A stretch of 64,000 bases of DNA from Rachycentron canadum (Eukaryota > Chordata > Actinopteri > Carangiformes > Rachycentridae): assembly GCA_038496675.1 (NCBI GenBank), contig CM076650.1, positions 23,360,745-23,424,744 on the forward strand, given 5' to 3'. Shown here piece by piece: positions 36,917-48,900 of this stretch (the first letter of the stretch is position 1; the number at the start of each line of letters is the position of its first letter). A program made the translations under genes and the position numbers. Below the pieces are notes generated by a model, which saw only the letters and a list, made by a program, of their open reading frames with translations, was not told where the DNA came from and did not search any database.

Positions 36917-38595
36917 ATAATTCAGAGTATTTGATGTAGACATTTTTTCTTCAGGGGGCTAAAGGTCATTTGTGGGGGTAGAGCAGGGGTGTCCTATCTC
37001 CCATGCTATTTTTGCGCTGAAGGCTCCAACCAGCCTGCCTGCTTTTCACAGGGGAGATTGACTGACACTTAAGTCGTCCTTCTGATCAAGATTACAAGGT
37101 GGTTTCCAAAACTCAATCTGAGATCTGCCTGCTAGCTCTGTTATGCAAAATACCTTTGTCTCAAGCTGAAGGCTGCAACACTGTGTGGATGTGTCCTGTG
37201 CCTATTTGTTTTTTAGGTCAGTCTGCAGGCTGACAGTGAGATTGGAGCAAGATACAGCAGAGGGACTGGTCCAGGAACTCCATTATCTGGGCAATAAGGA
37301 ATGAGAAATAGAATTAAAACACACAAAACAAGGTCCGTCACACATCAACACCACTGGCTCTTGTCCTACTATGTATATAAAATCTTGCACTACAGCCTCC
37401 CACTTTGTTCACTATCTTATTTCCCACATCACAGCCTCGCAGGCGCTGACCCAGCAGCCACAGTAATATACAGGGTACGCTTCTTCTTTGAGCCGCACAT
37501 TCATCACATTCACATCACATTCCATTGTCAGTCAGTCACAAGGGAAGTGTGTAGGTGACAAAAGCAGGGTGTGAGAAGAAAAAAACGCACGCACACACGG
37601 TGGTGTCTTCATTATCTCCTAGATCCGCGGCCCGTGAACGAGGCCAGGGTTAATTGCTGTTGATTAGACGTTAGTACGCTTGGCTGAGGAAGCGTACATA
37701 TCTCACTGAATGGGCCACAGAGGGAGAGGAGGAGGCTGAGGTCGCTCACAGACTCACAGTGATGTGAAATCAGTGTCAAGTGTTTCCCCCCAGTGGGTTT
37801 AGCTGGTCGGTAAGCAGATAAGGAATGGAGATGATGTTACAGGTAGCTGTATTTAATCTGCCTGTGTGTAGCTCTGTTTGCCTGTTATTCAAGTCTGTAA
37901 AAACATCATGCCCTGGAGTAAAGGAAGTAACTTTGGTGACAAAAGGATTTGGATTTTTGTTGTATGATGAAGCTCAGTTAACCATTTATTAAAGGGTCTG
38001 TTACTTAGCTATGGCAGTGTTAGCCCGTTGGTCCACATTCAACTGTGTGGTTTTAAATGAAATGTCTGAAGAACTCCAGTGTGGCTGTAGGTAGGTGTTG
38101 TAAAATGGTTGTTTTGTGAGTTTGTGTAAGTCCAACTTTGCCCATCCTAGAAACAAGATATCAGACATTCACACTAACTTACAGAGCCAAAAGATGCTTC
38201 TCCTGTGAAATGTAAACCACCAGCCTCATGACTGTTGTTGGTTTGTCGCCATAATGATGTCTGTCTCCATTTGTGTGTAATAGATAAACAAGCCCCGAGG
38301 TCAACCCTGGGTTATATTTATCTTTAATGTGTGATCGTTGTCGCTCTGTTGCTTTTGTAGCCAAAATAATTACAAAAATGGAGGTGGTTTAGGCAGAGTC
38401 AGGAGTGACAGGCAGACAAGGGAGGGCAGGACGCTGCAACCTTCACGCCGCTCAGAGTGAGAGCTAGCTTTGTTTAAATTTCCTAGATCAAAGGGTGCAA
38501 TGCAAATTCCTGCAGCTTCCACGCCACCATTTGATGTTTTGGGGAGCCAAATTATTGTGGTGATTACAGTAGCTGTACACAACCGGAGGAGCAGG
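36917..38595. other. Non-coding DNA
   Basis: Ordinary AT-moderate sequence. It contains a non-repetitive, conserved-looking patch at about 37615-37730 (GGTTAATTGCTGTTGATTAG near 37648). No gene or named repeat. Confidence 0.4.
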
Positions 38596-38599
38596 CCAA

Positions 38600-38735
38600 A
38601 CAACGGTGCTTGTTGTGACTCTCAATTAGTGGTGTGACATCTCAACACCCAGCGTCTAAGAGGCATTCCACAATACGAGAGGCTGTTTGGGCTGATAAAG
38701 TGATTTGGCTTGGTGGGGCCCTTTCATCTGCACCG
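38600..38735. promoter_or_regulatory. Candidate conserved non-coding island
   Basis: Non-repetitive sequence with CTCAATTAGTGGTGTGACATC near 38621 (two words) and GCTGATAAAGTGATTTGG near 38691. Regulatory role inferred only from texture. Confidence 0.2.
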
Positions 38736-41200
38736 ACGTTGGGGTATTTGCGGCTTCTGGGTATTCTATCTGCACATCCTCACACCTCCCCTTTATTGTG
38801 ACAATAGCGCCACTGTGTTCAGTGTTTCAAAGGGGCTACAGGCCTACTGCACCGTGAGCAACTTCAGCTCAGTCGATTGCCACATAGAAGTGTCATCAGG
38901 ACTTGGATGCTCCTGTGACGTGGAATTAAAAAAAGGCTATAATAAAAGCACAAGCCTCCAGGGACAGGTTAAAGTAAAAACACTAAATCATATTTTATCA
39001 GCATTTGGTTCTGTGTTTCTTCTCCCTCAGCAGCTTTCCTGAGTACAGGTATTAGATATCACACCATTAGCAGTGCTCTCATGTTGTCTGAATATTCAAA
39101 CACACAGCCATCTCTGAAGTGAACAACTCCAGCCTTGTTTTTTTGTTTGTGTGTTACTGAAAGCCACAGTGAGTTGAGAGGATAACTTTGCCTGTGGGAA
39201 GGACAGAGCAGCAGACGATCAGGTTCAGCCGTATTTCTGATAACACTTTGCATTCTGCAGGCACCAATGACAGCTCTGATGCCTCGCGTTTGATTGTCTC
39301 TTTCATGTTCTCCTCCCGCCTTCGGTATACGTGGCAACACCAGGGTGGAGGTGAACCGATGGCAAGCGGACTACCGCAGTGGAGGGAGATTGAGATGTAG
39401 TGCGTTTCTGTCAGGGTGATGGACAGAAGCACTGGAGGGATGTTGGTTTTCAGACCCTCCATGCTCTCTCTTACATGTAAGAGCGAGTTGGAAAAGGTTG
39501 TAGTGGTAAAAACAGCGTCAAATACAATTACCATGACAACGTGAATCTTTAACTGTGGACAACAGAGCGATACTGCATGTTCTAGAAGAGCTACTATATT
39601 AAAGGAAGCCAGTTTCTCACGATCATGATGTTTCAGAAATCAGGTTGTTGCTTTTTATCTGGAATAACCAGATTACTAATAGGATTAGTTTTATAATTGA
39701 CTGTATTTTTGTTCCTGTCAACCTAAGAACCTGAAGAACCACACAAATAAACCTCACAAGTTTGATCTGTAAACCCAAAACCTGAGGCACAATTCAGTTC
39801 ACAGTTTGTAACTTGCAGCTAACGCTCTTTTAATCATCACAATTACACAAGATGACATTTGGTGATATCATGAAGTAACATGGGATCATGGTAGTTGTTG
39901 TCTTCACCTCCAATACTGAATAATCTACAGAAGTCTCCTCATTAAAAACACTGAGTTAAGCATTTTCACATTTACAATCAGCAACTCTGTATGTTGGATA
40001 TGGAATGTCAGAAAAGGGCTGGCTGAGGCTACAGCTAACATTTGTTTCTGATAAGCTATGATCCGGACATTTAGGAGGTTTTTACCAACAGAATTGTCAT
40101 TTTGTTCATAACTAATGGACGAGGGAATTAAAACTGGAAGAAACACTGAGTAAAAAACTTACACATCAATAATTAGTGATTCGCCAGCACAGTTCAGCGG
40201 ACACAGGACGTTGGGAGGGACTAGAGGTCAAGCTACATAACATTTACTTGGCTTTTTTCTCTCATAGCTTAAGATCCAAACTACACCAAAGTGTAAAAAG
40301 TGTATCTTAAAAATGTGGCCTTTAGCTGTATAAAAGTCCATTGAGAACTTCTGGCAGGCACATTTTGGATATGGCACCATTGACAAAATATATCAAACTG
40401 TTACAATGATTAAAATCAGAGATTTCTCTTAGTTTGAGAATTGTTGTAAGCATTTGGGATAAGGTAAGAAATCAACAAAAAACATACAATATAAGTCTAG
40501 TAGTTTTCAGATCTGAAAAAAGTTTTCCGTATTGTTAAATTGGCTCCTTCATTACCATGAACATAAAGTACTTTATTTTGACATACACTGTCTAGGTGTC
40601 TTAAATACTCACCAGCACCAAATCTTCAGATGAAAGTAGTTCCCTACAGTCCTGCTCCTGTTTGAGTAACGTTTGCTAAAAGCTTCAGAGCTCAGCATAG
40701 TGACTGTAAGACGAGACACGATGAAGCTCAGACAGGATAAAATTCATCATTGCAGTTTTTTGTGGGCTCTTTGAGGTCAGCACTGCAGCGAACGTCTCTC
40801 CCTCTCTGAGGCCTGCAAAAGCAAGTTTAAAAACCTGCAATGTCCTTTTCCTATAGCTTTATTCCTCTCTCTGCAGGGCTTTGTGCTGACCGGGAAACAG
40901 CTATTCACTGCTGTGCGAATGAGGCCCCTGAAACGCTCCTCTTCACTAAGAGAAACATATAACAGTATTAGATCTAGTTTAATTACACAGGGGCTCGCGG
41001 ATGGGCCCCTCTTTTCTCTCGGCAGTGAAAATGCTTAGCGTTTGTTGTCGGTTCAAGGCTCTCTAAAGGATGTGCTGGCATGTGTAGGGTTCTGGCAGAG
41101 AGGAAACTTGTGGTGGGGGTGGGGGGGTGTGGAGGGGGCTGAACTGTTATTGTTTGAAAAGCATGTAAGCGGCCTTCACAACACCGCATCCACGGAAATG
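38736..41200. other. Non-coding AT-rich DNA
   Basis: A plus-strand frame at 38710-39042 (110 codons) and a minus-strand frame at 39154-39534 (126 codons) have no domain or splice support that I trust. 39820-40400 has a repeat-like feel, but no block I can match. Confidence 0.45.
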
Positions 41201-41204
41201 AAGC

Positions 41205-41550
41205 AAAGACAGAGAGAGAGAGGAAGAGAAAGGGAGAGAGAGCAAGAAAGAGAGAAAAAAAAATCTTGCACAGCTTTGACTGACGACTTAACAGGCGAAA
41301 CCGAATTTGTCTTTTGCCGGGAGATGTCAGATGCCTTGCCAGTGAGAGAGAGAGAGATGGAAAGAGGGAGAGAGAGCAAAAGCACACCACAGAATCTCTC
41401 CTGCGTCTTTTTCTCCTCCGGTTTAAGACGGCTCGGTGAATGCAACAACATCAAAGGCCTAGCACTCAGAATGTACATTGTTGTTCCAGTAACCACATGA
41501 AACAGAAAGGGAGAGATGGAGAAAGGCTGGGAGAGATGGAGCAAGTTTTT
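41205..41550 (+). repeat. Cluster of GA-rich purine tracts
   Basis: Three purine-rich tracts at about 41205-41263, 41342-41378 and 41502-41548, separated by mixed sequence. Overlapping long frames on both strands here (up to 152 codons) are artefacts of the purine/pyrimidine bias. Confidence 0.75.
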
Positions 41551-42100
41551 TTTCTTCTTTCTTTCCTTGTACATAAATAGGGAGCTATGGAGGGAATCGG
41601 TTTAGGAACGGTAGAAGATTAACTCTTTTATCTCTTCATTTCAAACGTCCTCCATATCCACATCCTCCACATGCTAACCGCTGTCAGGATCTTCATGCCT
41701 GACCAACACCACTACAAAGCGGAGGTGTCTCTTGTATTAGGACATGTATAACTCCTCCACAAACAGAGCTGATGAGAGTAGAAATAGAGCCGAGGAGGAG
41801 GTTTGCACAGCTTCAGTCCTGACTCATTGTCATTAAGAAAACCCGCTGTAATCGCGGCTAAACTTAGAAAGGAACAAGCTCTTATTTTTGCCGCAGAAAT
41901 TCCACATGTGTATAAAAGAGGAATGTAACGAAACAGTCCCAAACTTGTGCCTCAATGTAACCAACAGGCTTTATTCCTGCCTGCCCTTATCTTTACACAG
42001 AGACCACCCAGGAGCAACAAGTCAGTTCTCACCTTTAGTCTGAGTGTGTGTGTGTGTAAGCTTTGTACTTTATAAGTGTATGCCTGTGTCTGTATACAGT
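41551..42100. other. Non-coding DNA
   Basis: Ordinary sequence with a short TG run at 42043-42056. No gene. Confidence 0.5.
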
Positions 42101-42101
42101 C

Positions 42102-42102
<1 letters not shown>

Positions 42103-42145
<43 letters not shown>

Positions 42146-42160
42146 CTGTGAATGAATGTG

Positions 42161-42195
<35 letters not shown>
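42103..42195. repeat. Compound (TG)n microsatellite
   Basis: Two TG arrays, 42103-42142 and about 42166-42195, separated by a 23-base spacer. With the short TG run at 42043 this makes a 150-base strongly alternating region with potential for left-handed DNA. Confidence 0.95.
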
Positions 42196-42197
<2 letters not shown>

Positions 42198-42421
42198 TCT
42201 ACCTCCCACCATCTGGGCCCTGTTTGGAGAGATTTTCTGTAAAAATCACAGTCACGCCGTGGCAGGATTACCACTGTGAAAAGCAGCACCTGGAAGAAAC
42301 TCAGTGCTCCTGCTCCTTTCCCTCAGATGCTCAAAGAAGTTTCTGGCTTCCCAGCTTGAGGCGCAGGATTTGTTTTTGACCTACATGGGCGTCCTAGGCC
42401 TCATGTTCCCTTCCAAAAAGC

Positions 42422-42442
42422 AAAAAAAAAAAAAAAAAAAAA
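42422..42442. repeat. Poly-A tract (21 A)
   Basis: Twenty-one A followed by GAACAC. No retroposed gene or SINE body recognised just upstream. Confidence 0.92.
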
Positions 42443-43195
42443 GAACACATCTTAAATTCACACTAGGAAGGTTACCGTATCACCACATTACAGTAGATAA
42501 ACAAGTGCATGCATGTGCATGCGTGTGGGGAGGCACACCAGAAACAGTGTTTAAGCCATAGATATCATGTTTATATATTTATTTACATTTTTTAATGGCA
42601 GTCCAAGACTCAGAAGGGTGATTATTCACACTGAGATATAAGCCTGTGAATGAGAGAGTTCAATAATCCCAGATGCTAGTTGAGTTGAAGCATCTCGACT
42701 GAACATTTCCCATTAGAAATAATCTTAGTCCAGGATTAGCCACAATTAAAACTGTTTTGATGTTCCCACACATACACACAAGTCGTGTTTCCATAGTTGG
42801 GATATCTTACACAGCTGCTTCAGCTGTGTAAAAATAAGATGAAAGACTGAGGATGTGCATTGCAGACATCCTGCATCTTAGTAATAGTTTCCAGTCAGTT
42901 GCTCTTAGAGATTTAATCAACAGAGAAATGTGATGTAAATGATTTTTTTTTAAGTCCCATGGTTGCTTTTCATCCATCACTCTCTCTCATTCATTTGACA
43001 TCATACTAATAGAAAAAGCTTTTTATTTTTCTTTCATTTCTTTTTTATTTGTTGGTTATTAGACTTTTTTCGTATCATATTCACTCTGTCTTATTATCTT
43101 ATGAAATGACTGTCACTTATAACCTTAATTACTCTGTCGTGGTTCTTGAACTTAACTCTGTGCCGGTCTTCAACATGATCTCTAGATAAAATGAC
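42443..43195. other. Non-coding AT-rich DNA
   Basis: AT-rich sequence, T-rich near 43018-43060. Nothing else supported. Confidence 0.5.
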
Positions 43196-43289
43196 AAAAT
43201 ACACTGTTGCCCCCTGATCCAACCCCCTTATTGGCAGAACCACATCATCTGTCAGTACCTTCCAAAACCAAGGAAAAATAAACCCATGT

Positions 43290-43560
43290 TCGGATTCAAC
43301 ACCACTGTGGTTATGGTTTGGTTGGGTTTAGGCACAAAATCGACTTGGTTAGGGAATGATTGTGGTCATGGTTAAAAGAAACCAAAGTTGACTGTTGGTA
43401 GGAAACAGGAAGCAAAATAGCGATCTCCCATGTCCAAGTCCAGTGTATTGTTTACCCATTCGGTGTACATCAGCTTCCTCCTTCGGCAAAATTTGTGACA
43501 ACATGTCACTACTTCCTTTTTTATTCCTGATGTACAAGTGTCATCATTTCTACATCTGCA
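43290..43560. mobile_element. Probable interspersed repeat fragment (unnamed)
   Basis: GGTTTGGTTGGGTTTAGGCA near 43315, followed by CTTGGTTAGGGAATGATTG and later GATCTCCCATGTCCAAGTCC, resembles a repeat I recall from many fish sequences. A similar 'TTGGTTAGGTTTAGGAAAAG' block lies at about 54540-54559, supporting dispersal. Class unknown. Confidence 0.45.
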
Positions 43561-43835
43561 AGGGCTACAAGAGAGCTAATGATATCATTTGTCTCATGCC
43601 AGACTGCTCAGAGTCACTGTTTCACAACAGCTTTCTCCAGTAAATGTTTTAGAAAGGACAAAGGAATTCATTGAAATAAGTCACCACCAGCCTTAAAGGT
43701 GAAAATATGACCTGGTGCATAAATACAAAGGTATTTACTGTTCTGGGCAATAATTTGTGTTTCGATCCACTTACAGATACAATCGGAAAAAGCAGCAACA
43801 TCTTTTCATCTTGGGGAAAATGAATTGGTTTCATT

Positions 43836-44033
43836 TTTTTCTCCCTGTACAAAAACTGATAAATTGTGGCTTTATGGGGGTTATATGCTGGAATTGTTTT
43901 CTCCCTAGTTTCCATCTTTAAGCTAAGCTAAGCTAAAATGTCTCCTGGATGTATATATGTTAAATAACCAGACATTACAGAATTAGAAAGCAAAACAATT
44001 ATTTTCCAAAATGTCAAACCAGTTCTATAAGGA
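43836..44033. mobile_element. Degraded interspersed repeat (fish 'AAGCTAAGCTAAGCTAA' family)
   Basis: Blocks in order: TTGTGGCTTTATGGGGGTTA near 43863, CTTTAAGCTAAGCTAAGCTA at about 43916-43935, TTTTCCAAAATGTCAAACCA near 44002. All resemble parts of a widespread perciform repeat recalled from memory. Internal (AGCTA)n units are seen directly. Some rearrangement relative to my recollection. Class not assigned. Confidence 0.5.
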
Positions 44034-44120
44034 AGAATTCCCTTTGGTTGGTATGTTGAGATGCCTGCCAACAGAGATAAAAAGGTCTAATGTCTCTGGG
44101 GCCCAGGGCCCTTCAGTTGT

Positions 44121-44376
44121 TCCTATGCCTCTGTGGGTTTCCTCCAGGTACTACGACTTCATCCCACAATCCAAAGACATGCAGGTTAATTGGAGACGGC
44201 AAATTGCCCATGGGCATGAATGTGAGTGTGAATGGTTGTTTGTTTCTATATGTCCTGTGATAGACTGGTGACTGTCCAGAGTGAACCCCACGCTCACCCA
44301 GTGTCAGCTGGGATTGGCTCCAACCCCTCTGAAACACTAAAAGGATAAGTGGTTTGGATAATGAATGAATGAATTG
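44121..44376 (+). mobile_element. 3' end of an L2-type (Maui-like) LINE
   Basis: Block order TCTGTGGGTTTCCTCCAGGT, ATCCCACAATCCAAAGACAT, GCAGGTTAATTGG, AATGTGAGTGTGAATGGTTG, TGTCAGCTGGGATTGGCTCC and AAGGATAAGTGG, then a tail of ATGA tetranucleotides, is the 3'-terminal signature I know from very common fish L2-clade LINE copies. Orientation is + because the tail is at the right end. 5'-truncated, as is usual; no reverse-transcriptase sequence remains. The superfamily is from memory; a SINE sharing this tail is possible. Confidence 0.8.
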
Positions 44377-44492
44377 ATGTTGTTGTACATGTTGATTCTT
44401 TCCTGTCTTTTTCCCTCCTCCCTCTCTGTGGTCATGGAGACCAAGACACATTAACAGCTGATTGTCCCTTGTCCAACCTGAAAGAGCCTCTG

Positions 44493-44538
44493 ATGTCATT
44501 GGTATGATGTCATTGGTATGACATCATACCAATGACAT
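44493..44538. repeat. Perfect 18-bp inverted repeat with 10-base loop
   Basis: ATGTCATTGGTATGATGT at 44493-44510 is exactly complementary in reverse to ACATCATACCAATGACAT at 44521-44538. The left arm is part of a tandem duplication of the 14-base unit TGATGTCATTGGTA (44491-44504 and 44505-44518). It can form a stable hairpin in single-stranded DNA or RNA. Confidence 0.95.
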
Positions 44539-44539
44539 T

Positions 44540-45585
44540 AGACCATACAAATTGTTTTCTCTGGTTTGACAAAGCTCCTCCACATCTACAGAAAACATTA
44601 TCCAAGAACTGTCCACATTGCAGAAAACTGCCACAGGCAATGTAGTACTCTGTACTACTACTGCAGTGTAGTGTTGTACTTCTTACTGGTAAACAAAGTC
44701 TGTTGTGTGAAATTGGTGGAATGTCCCTTTAAGTAAAAGTAGAAAGTGACTAAAGTGTTATTGTGCTGTTTTGTAGAGAAAAGAATTATAACAATGATGG
44801 ATTGTGATTGTTCCCATGAAGAGGTGTTTGAGGCACAGCACAACAAGTACGGCCAAAGTACTCCTGTTCCTCACTGAGAGCTTTCTGTTCAGGTGAGCAG
44901 TTTACGTCCAACATAAATTGTCTCCTCTTAAAATCAAAGGTAGTGAAATAGAAGAAAAGTTCACCATTTGTGTGAAATCTCCCTCAAGTGAAAGCAACAC
45001 GACTGACTTTTAAAATCTCTCTGAAATGTATTAATACAGTAAGTTTCCACTAGGGGGCCTGAATCTGAGGCGAGGCCCCTAATAGCTGATTTAAAATGCT
45101 TTTTGTGGTCCTCATGAGTATCTGACGCTCACACTGCTCTATTCAGGGTTGAAATCTACAAAACTATGAAAATAAACTTCTTTCATAATCATGATTTATT
45201 TGTATTATATGACACAAAGGGAGAAAAGGAGAAATACATTTTGAACCCATTCTCGCAGTGTATTTGTATAAAGGTAATAATGCATCATTGTTGAGCAAAC
45301 AAAAGAATTTGTTGGAACGGGCAATTTGTCAATGAAAGTGTGAAACTGTGACCTGCCTTAAACAGGGTGACAAAACTATTGTCCTCTATTCAAGGCTGTG
45401 TGCTTAGTGAAGTTTACAAGTCACATGATTGTTTTATCAGAGGCATCGCCACACTTCAGTAGCTAAAAAGCTCCTCTTTTGTCTCTCTGCTCTGGACTCC
45501 CTTTGTTTCTGTGCATGTGTATATTTTGCTTATCAGGAGTCATATTGCTTCCAGCACACGCAGAGACACACACTCTCCATTCATG
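44540..45585. other. Non-coding AT-rich DNA
   Basis: No gene. A short CTAGGGGGCCTGAATCTGAGG patch near 45051 recalls the ends of some fish repeats but is too short to assign. Confidence 0.45.
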
Positions 45586-45589
45586 TCTC

Positions 45590-45935
45590 CCAGCCTCGTG
45601 TCACTGTTGCCATTTTGCCATCCGCCCTCACTCTTGACCCGCCGACCCCTCTGTGCTCGGTGTCTGGCAGTGTCAGGGTCTGATGCCTGTGACATCACCC
45701 GTCACAATGAGTCCACTGCCACCTCCGGCTCTACTGTCCATTGTCCGTCTGACACTGAGCGGCCTTGTTCTAGAGGAGGACGGCGCTGGCACGGCACGCT
45801 CCCTCTGTAAATGATGAAAGAGAGCGAGAGAGTCGTGCTGAAAGCGTGGGCCTTGTTTGGCCCGACCGTGCTGGACGCTGAGCTGATCGGAAGGCGCCTT
45901 TCTCCCCTGACAGCAACTTCTGTGATCTGTGGAGA
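45590..45935. promoter_or_regulatory. GC- and CpG-richer island
   Basis: About 340 bases with visibly more CpG than the surroundings (for example GGACGGCGCTGGCACGGCAC near 45778). Frames overlap on both strands and are domainless. It might be a conserved element, a weak promoter-like island or an unrecognised exon; I cannot choose. Confidence 0.25.
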
Positions 45936-48900
45936 TAAAACAGTAGAAAGAATGTGTTTGATGTCTAGATTTGAATAAATACCCTGATGTTAATCGTTTT
46001 GCAGTGTTAATCACATTTGGTGATAACATAGCTCCTTGTGTGTGTCTGTGTGTGTGTGTGCCAACACGAGCATGTCCATTCTGTATGAGTAAATATGAGT
46101 CAGAGATTGTATACATGAGCGTGATTGTTAGTCTGTGAGGATTTATTGCTGAAGCACTGAGCATTCGTGGTCCCTGACAATCGAGGGAAAAAAAGCTGAG
46201 CCTCCTCACTCTCCTCTGCAGGCTTTAAAATTTTTATGACACTCCCATGTTTGTTTTTTCTTAATGATGTGGGTCTGTTTTGGTTAACACAAAGGAAATC
46301 TTCACATGTAGCAGCTTAACAACATGCAACGAAGACCCTCCATATAGAGTGGAGCCCAGAAATAGTTTGATACTTCTACATTAACACAAAACATGACAAG
46401 TCCAGAGCGGCGTGTCTCTGCCACTATTCACCAGCTACTGAATTTGCTGTCTGACTCGTCTTCACCTGTTGTTTTTGACACGTATGAGACATACATGGGG
46501 GATGGACAGATCAGTAGAGATGGTGTGCGTTTCCTGGAATTCGACAGGGATCCACATCTGGAATGGATTTCTTTTTTTTACTGCATTATGAAAGCTCCGG
46601 CTGCTGAGCTGAAAGCTGAAATGAACGGCAGAAGCTAAGATGTTGTGGTTTTTACCCAAACGCTCCATGTCAGGTAGCCTGGAGAGCAGCTTCAAGGTGG
46701 TAAACCTGGCTATGAGATTACTGAGCTTCTAAACAAGTCTGATAAACTATAGTGAAAAGTATTTTTAGTCTGAGTGTTTTTTTAAAGCAGATGTCTGTCT
46801 CCTGCAATCTGTTTATTAGATATTGATGTATTATACACTTGATCTGATGGGCCTGTTTGATCATCCATCATACCTTTACTTGCTGGGACAGTTCAGGGGC
46901 TTTTGTGATGTAAATTCAACATCCTATGGCCCGTGTCCTTTGAAGGATGGAAGAAGTTCAGACAGACCTCGATGGAGAATTTTCTCAGGAATTCACCATA
47001 GGTGTCACAGAGACAAAGCTTGCCCCCCTCTCTTGTCAAAAAAAAGAAGAAGAATCTTGCTTGCTGCCACACCATATGGAGAATTGTCCCAATTTCTCTT
47101 CCTTTATATCAAATGCAACGTGTTTCAACTCAAACCTTTTGTAGCATATACCACATGCGATTTGGGCTCTTGTGTGGCGACGCAAACTTTGCGACTTTTT
47201 TGATATCTCGGTGAGTGCTGTCTGACAAGTTTCTGTCACTCACACTTTTTCCCTTTTCTCTCTCCACCAGCAAGCATATTTTCTACCCCATCGATTGATT
47301 AGCATACATCAAGACCCTGTCGTCATGGCAAAACTTCATTTGAATCTTCAGTTCTTTCCCCGTGTCTTTCAACCAGCAGCTGTCAGCCACATCAACACTA
47401 GACGCGCTCTGTGCCAGACAAAGTTAAATTGAAGCACACTCTAACACTATATATAGATAAAATGTCACTTCTTTCAAGAGACAAGGCACCTTCGAAGTCG
47501 TCAATACAGAGCGCTTTATCACGGGCAAAATAACTTTGAAACTGGAAAAGAGAGTAAAGATGAAACGATTATTCTCTCTTCCCACTTTGTGCTTGAAAGA
47601 GGGAAAAAGTGAGATTATTCTAAAGTGGGTAGAAGCATTTAAGGGGCTTGCTTTTTGATCTGCCTGTCCGTCAATGAAAACGAAGAGCACCTCCTGATGC
47701 TTCTGATCGTTAGGTGTCCTCAAAGTGTCTCAAAGTCTCTTTGTTATCGCTGAGTGCGTCGATTAAAGGGAGGAATATCATTTATTCATTTTCCGTTGAG
47801 CGAAAGAAAGAAAGGATTCAAGAGCTTAGCATTCATTTTCGTCAAACTCTCGAGGTGTGGTGATGAAGTCAGCTTTCTTTTGAGAGACGAGTAGAGTTGA
47901 GGTAAAAAGATGTGGAGTGAAAGTTTTTGCTCTGCAAATTTTGAAAGGCCTCACTGATCTTCGAGATAAAATAAACGGTGTTCAGACTTTATTAAACTTT
48001 TCTTTTAACAGCACGCTTGCAGGACGGCAGTTCTGAGAACTCTGTCTAACAAGGTGTTACTGACAGTTGTCGCTAATACACAAACACATGCACGTCACCA
48101 CACACATGCACACACAATCCTCTCTTTCTGTTACATCTGCCTAAATCACACACACACACAAGTACATACACATACACATTTATACTGAGGATATATAGAA
48201 AGCTTAAGTATATATTTATTGGGATGTGTCACATTGATTTTAGGGATGTGGCTACACAAAGCATGCCAGAATCAACACACTCTGTATGTGTCTGGTTCCT
48301 CTTTTCACCAGAGGACAATGCCACATTCATCTTCGCTCCATTTTCCAAATGCGGTATCTGATTCTTTAACATGCCTCTCAGTCTGGAAGTCCCTTCCATT
48401 CCTACTGTTTCAGGCTTTTTTTTTCTCTCTCTCTCTTCTTTTTTCAAATATTCAATCCTGTTGCGAGGTGCCTCTTAGAAGTTGAAAAGTTCTTTTCAAG
48501 CCCGAAGTTTTTGCCGTCTTCACTTTTCAACTGGCAAGATGAATATCGGTGGGACAAAGCATAGAAAGGAAAAGCTTTTGACAAGACTTCTGAAGGCCCA
48601 GGAGCTCGTCCTGTCTCTCCCTTTTGCAGTTTTCCCGTAACTGGCTTTCTCGTGTGGCTGCTAAAAAGACACCGTATCAAATGCAAACTGAGAAGTCACA
48701 GTCTTTCAAGATCAGTGGGGCCCTTGTGGAGATGCTGCTCTGCTTAGGTTTTTCACAACTTTTGAAAAATGAGAAATTGGTGCATTCTCTCTTGTGTTAT
48801 CAGAGCTGCTGACAGTAAGTTCATGTTCTGTATATGCAGAAAGACGACGCCATGAATACATGACCTGGAGCAAAGTCGAGTTTTAAGGTGCAACTTGTCA

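Noticed and set aside
41042..41574. Overlapping 132-152 codon frames on both strands
   Set aside because: Built on GA-rich tracts; opposite-strand overlap is an artefact of composition.
45673..46209. 178-codon minus-strand frame
   Set aside because: No domain, Ser/Arg/His-rich, overlaps opposite-strand frames and a TG-rich patch.
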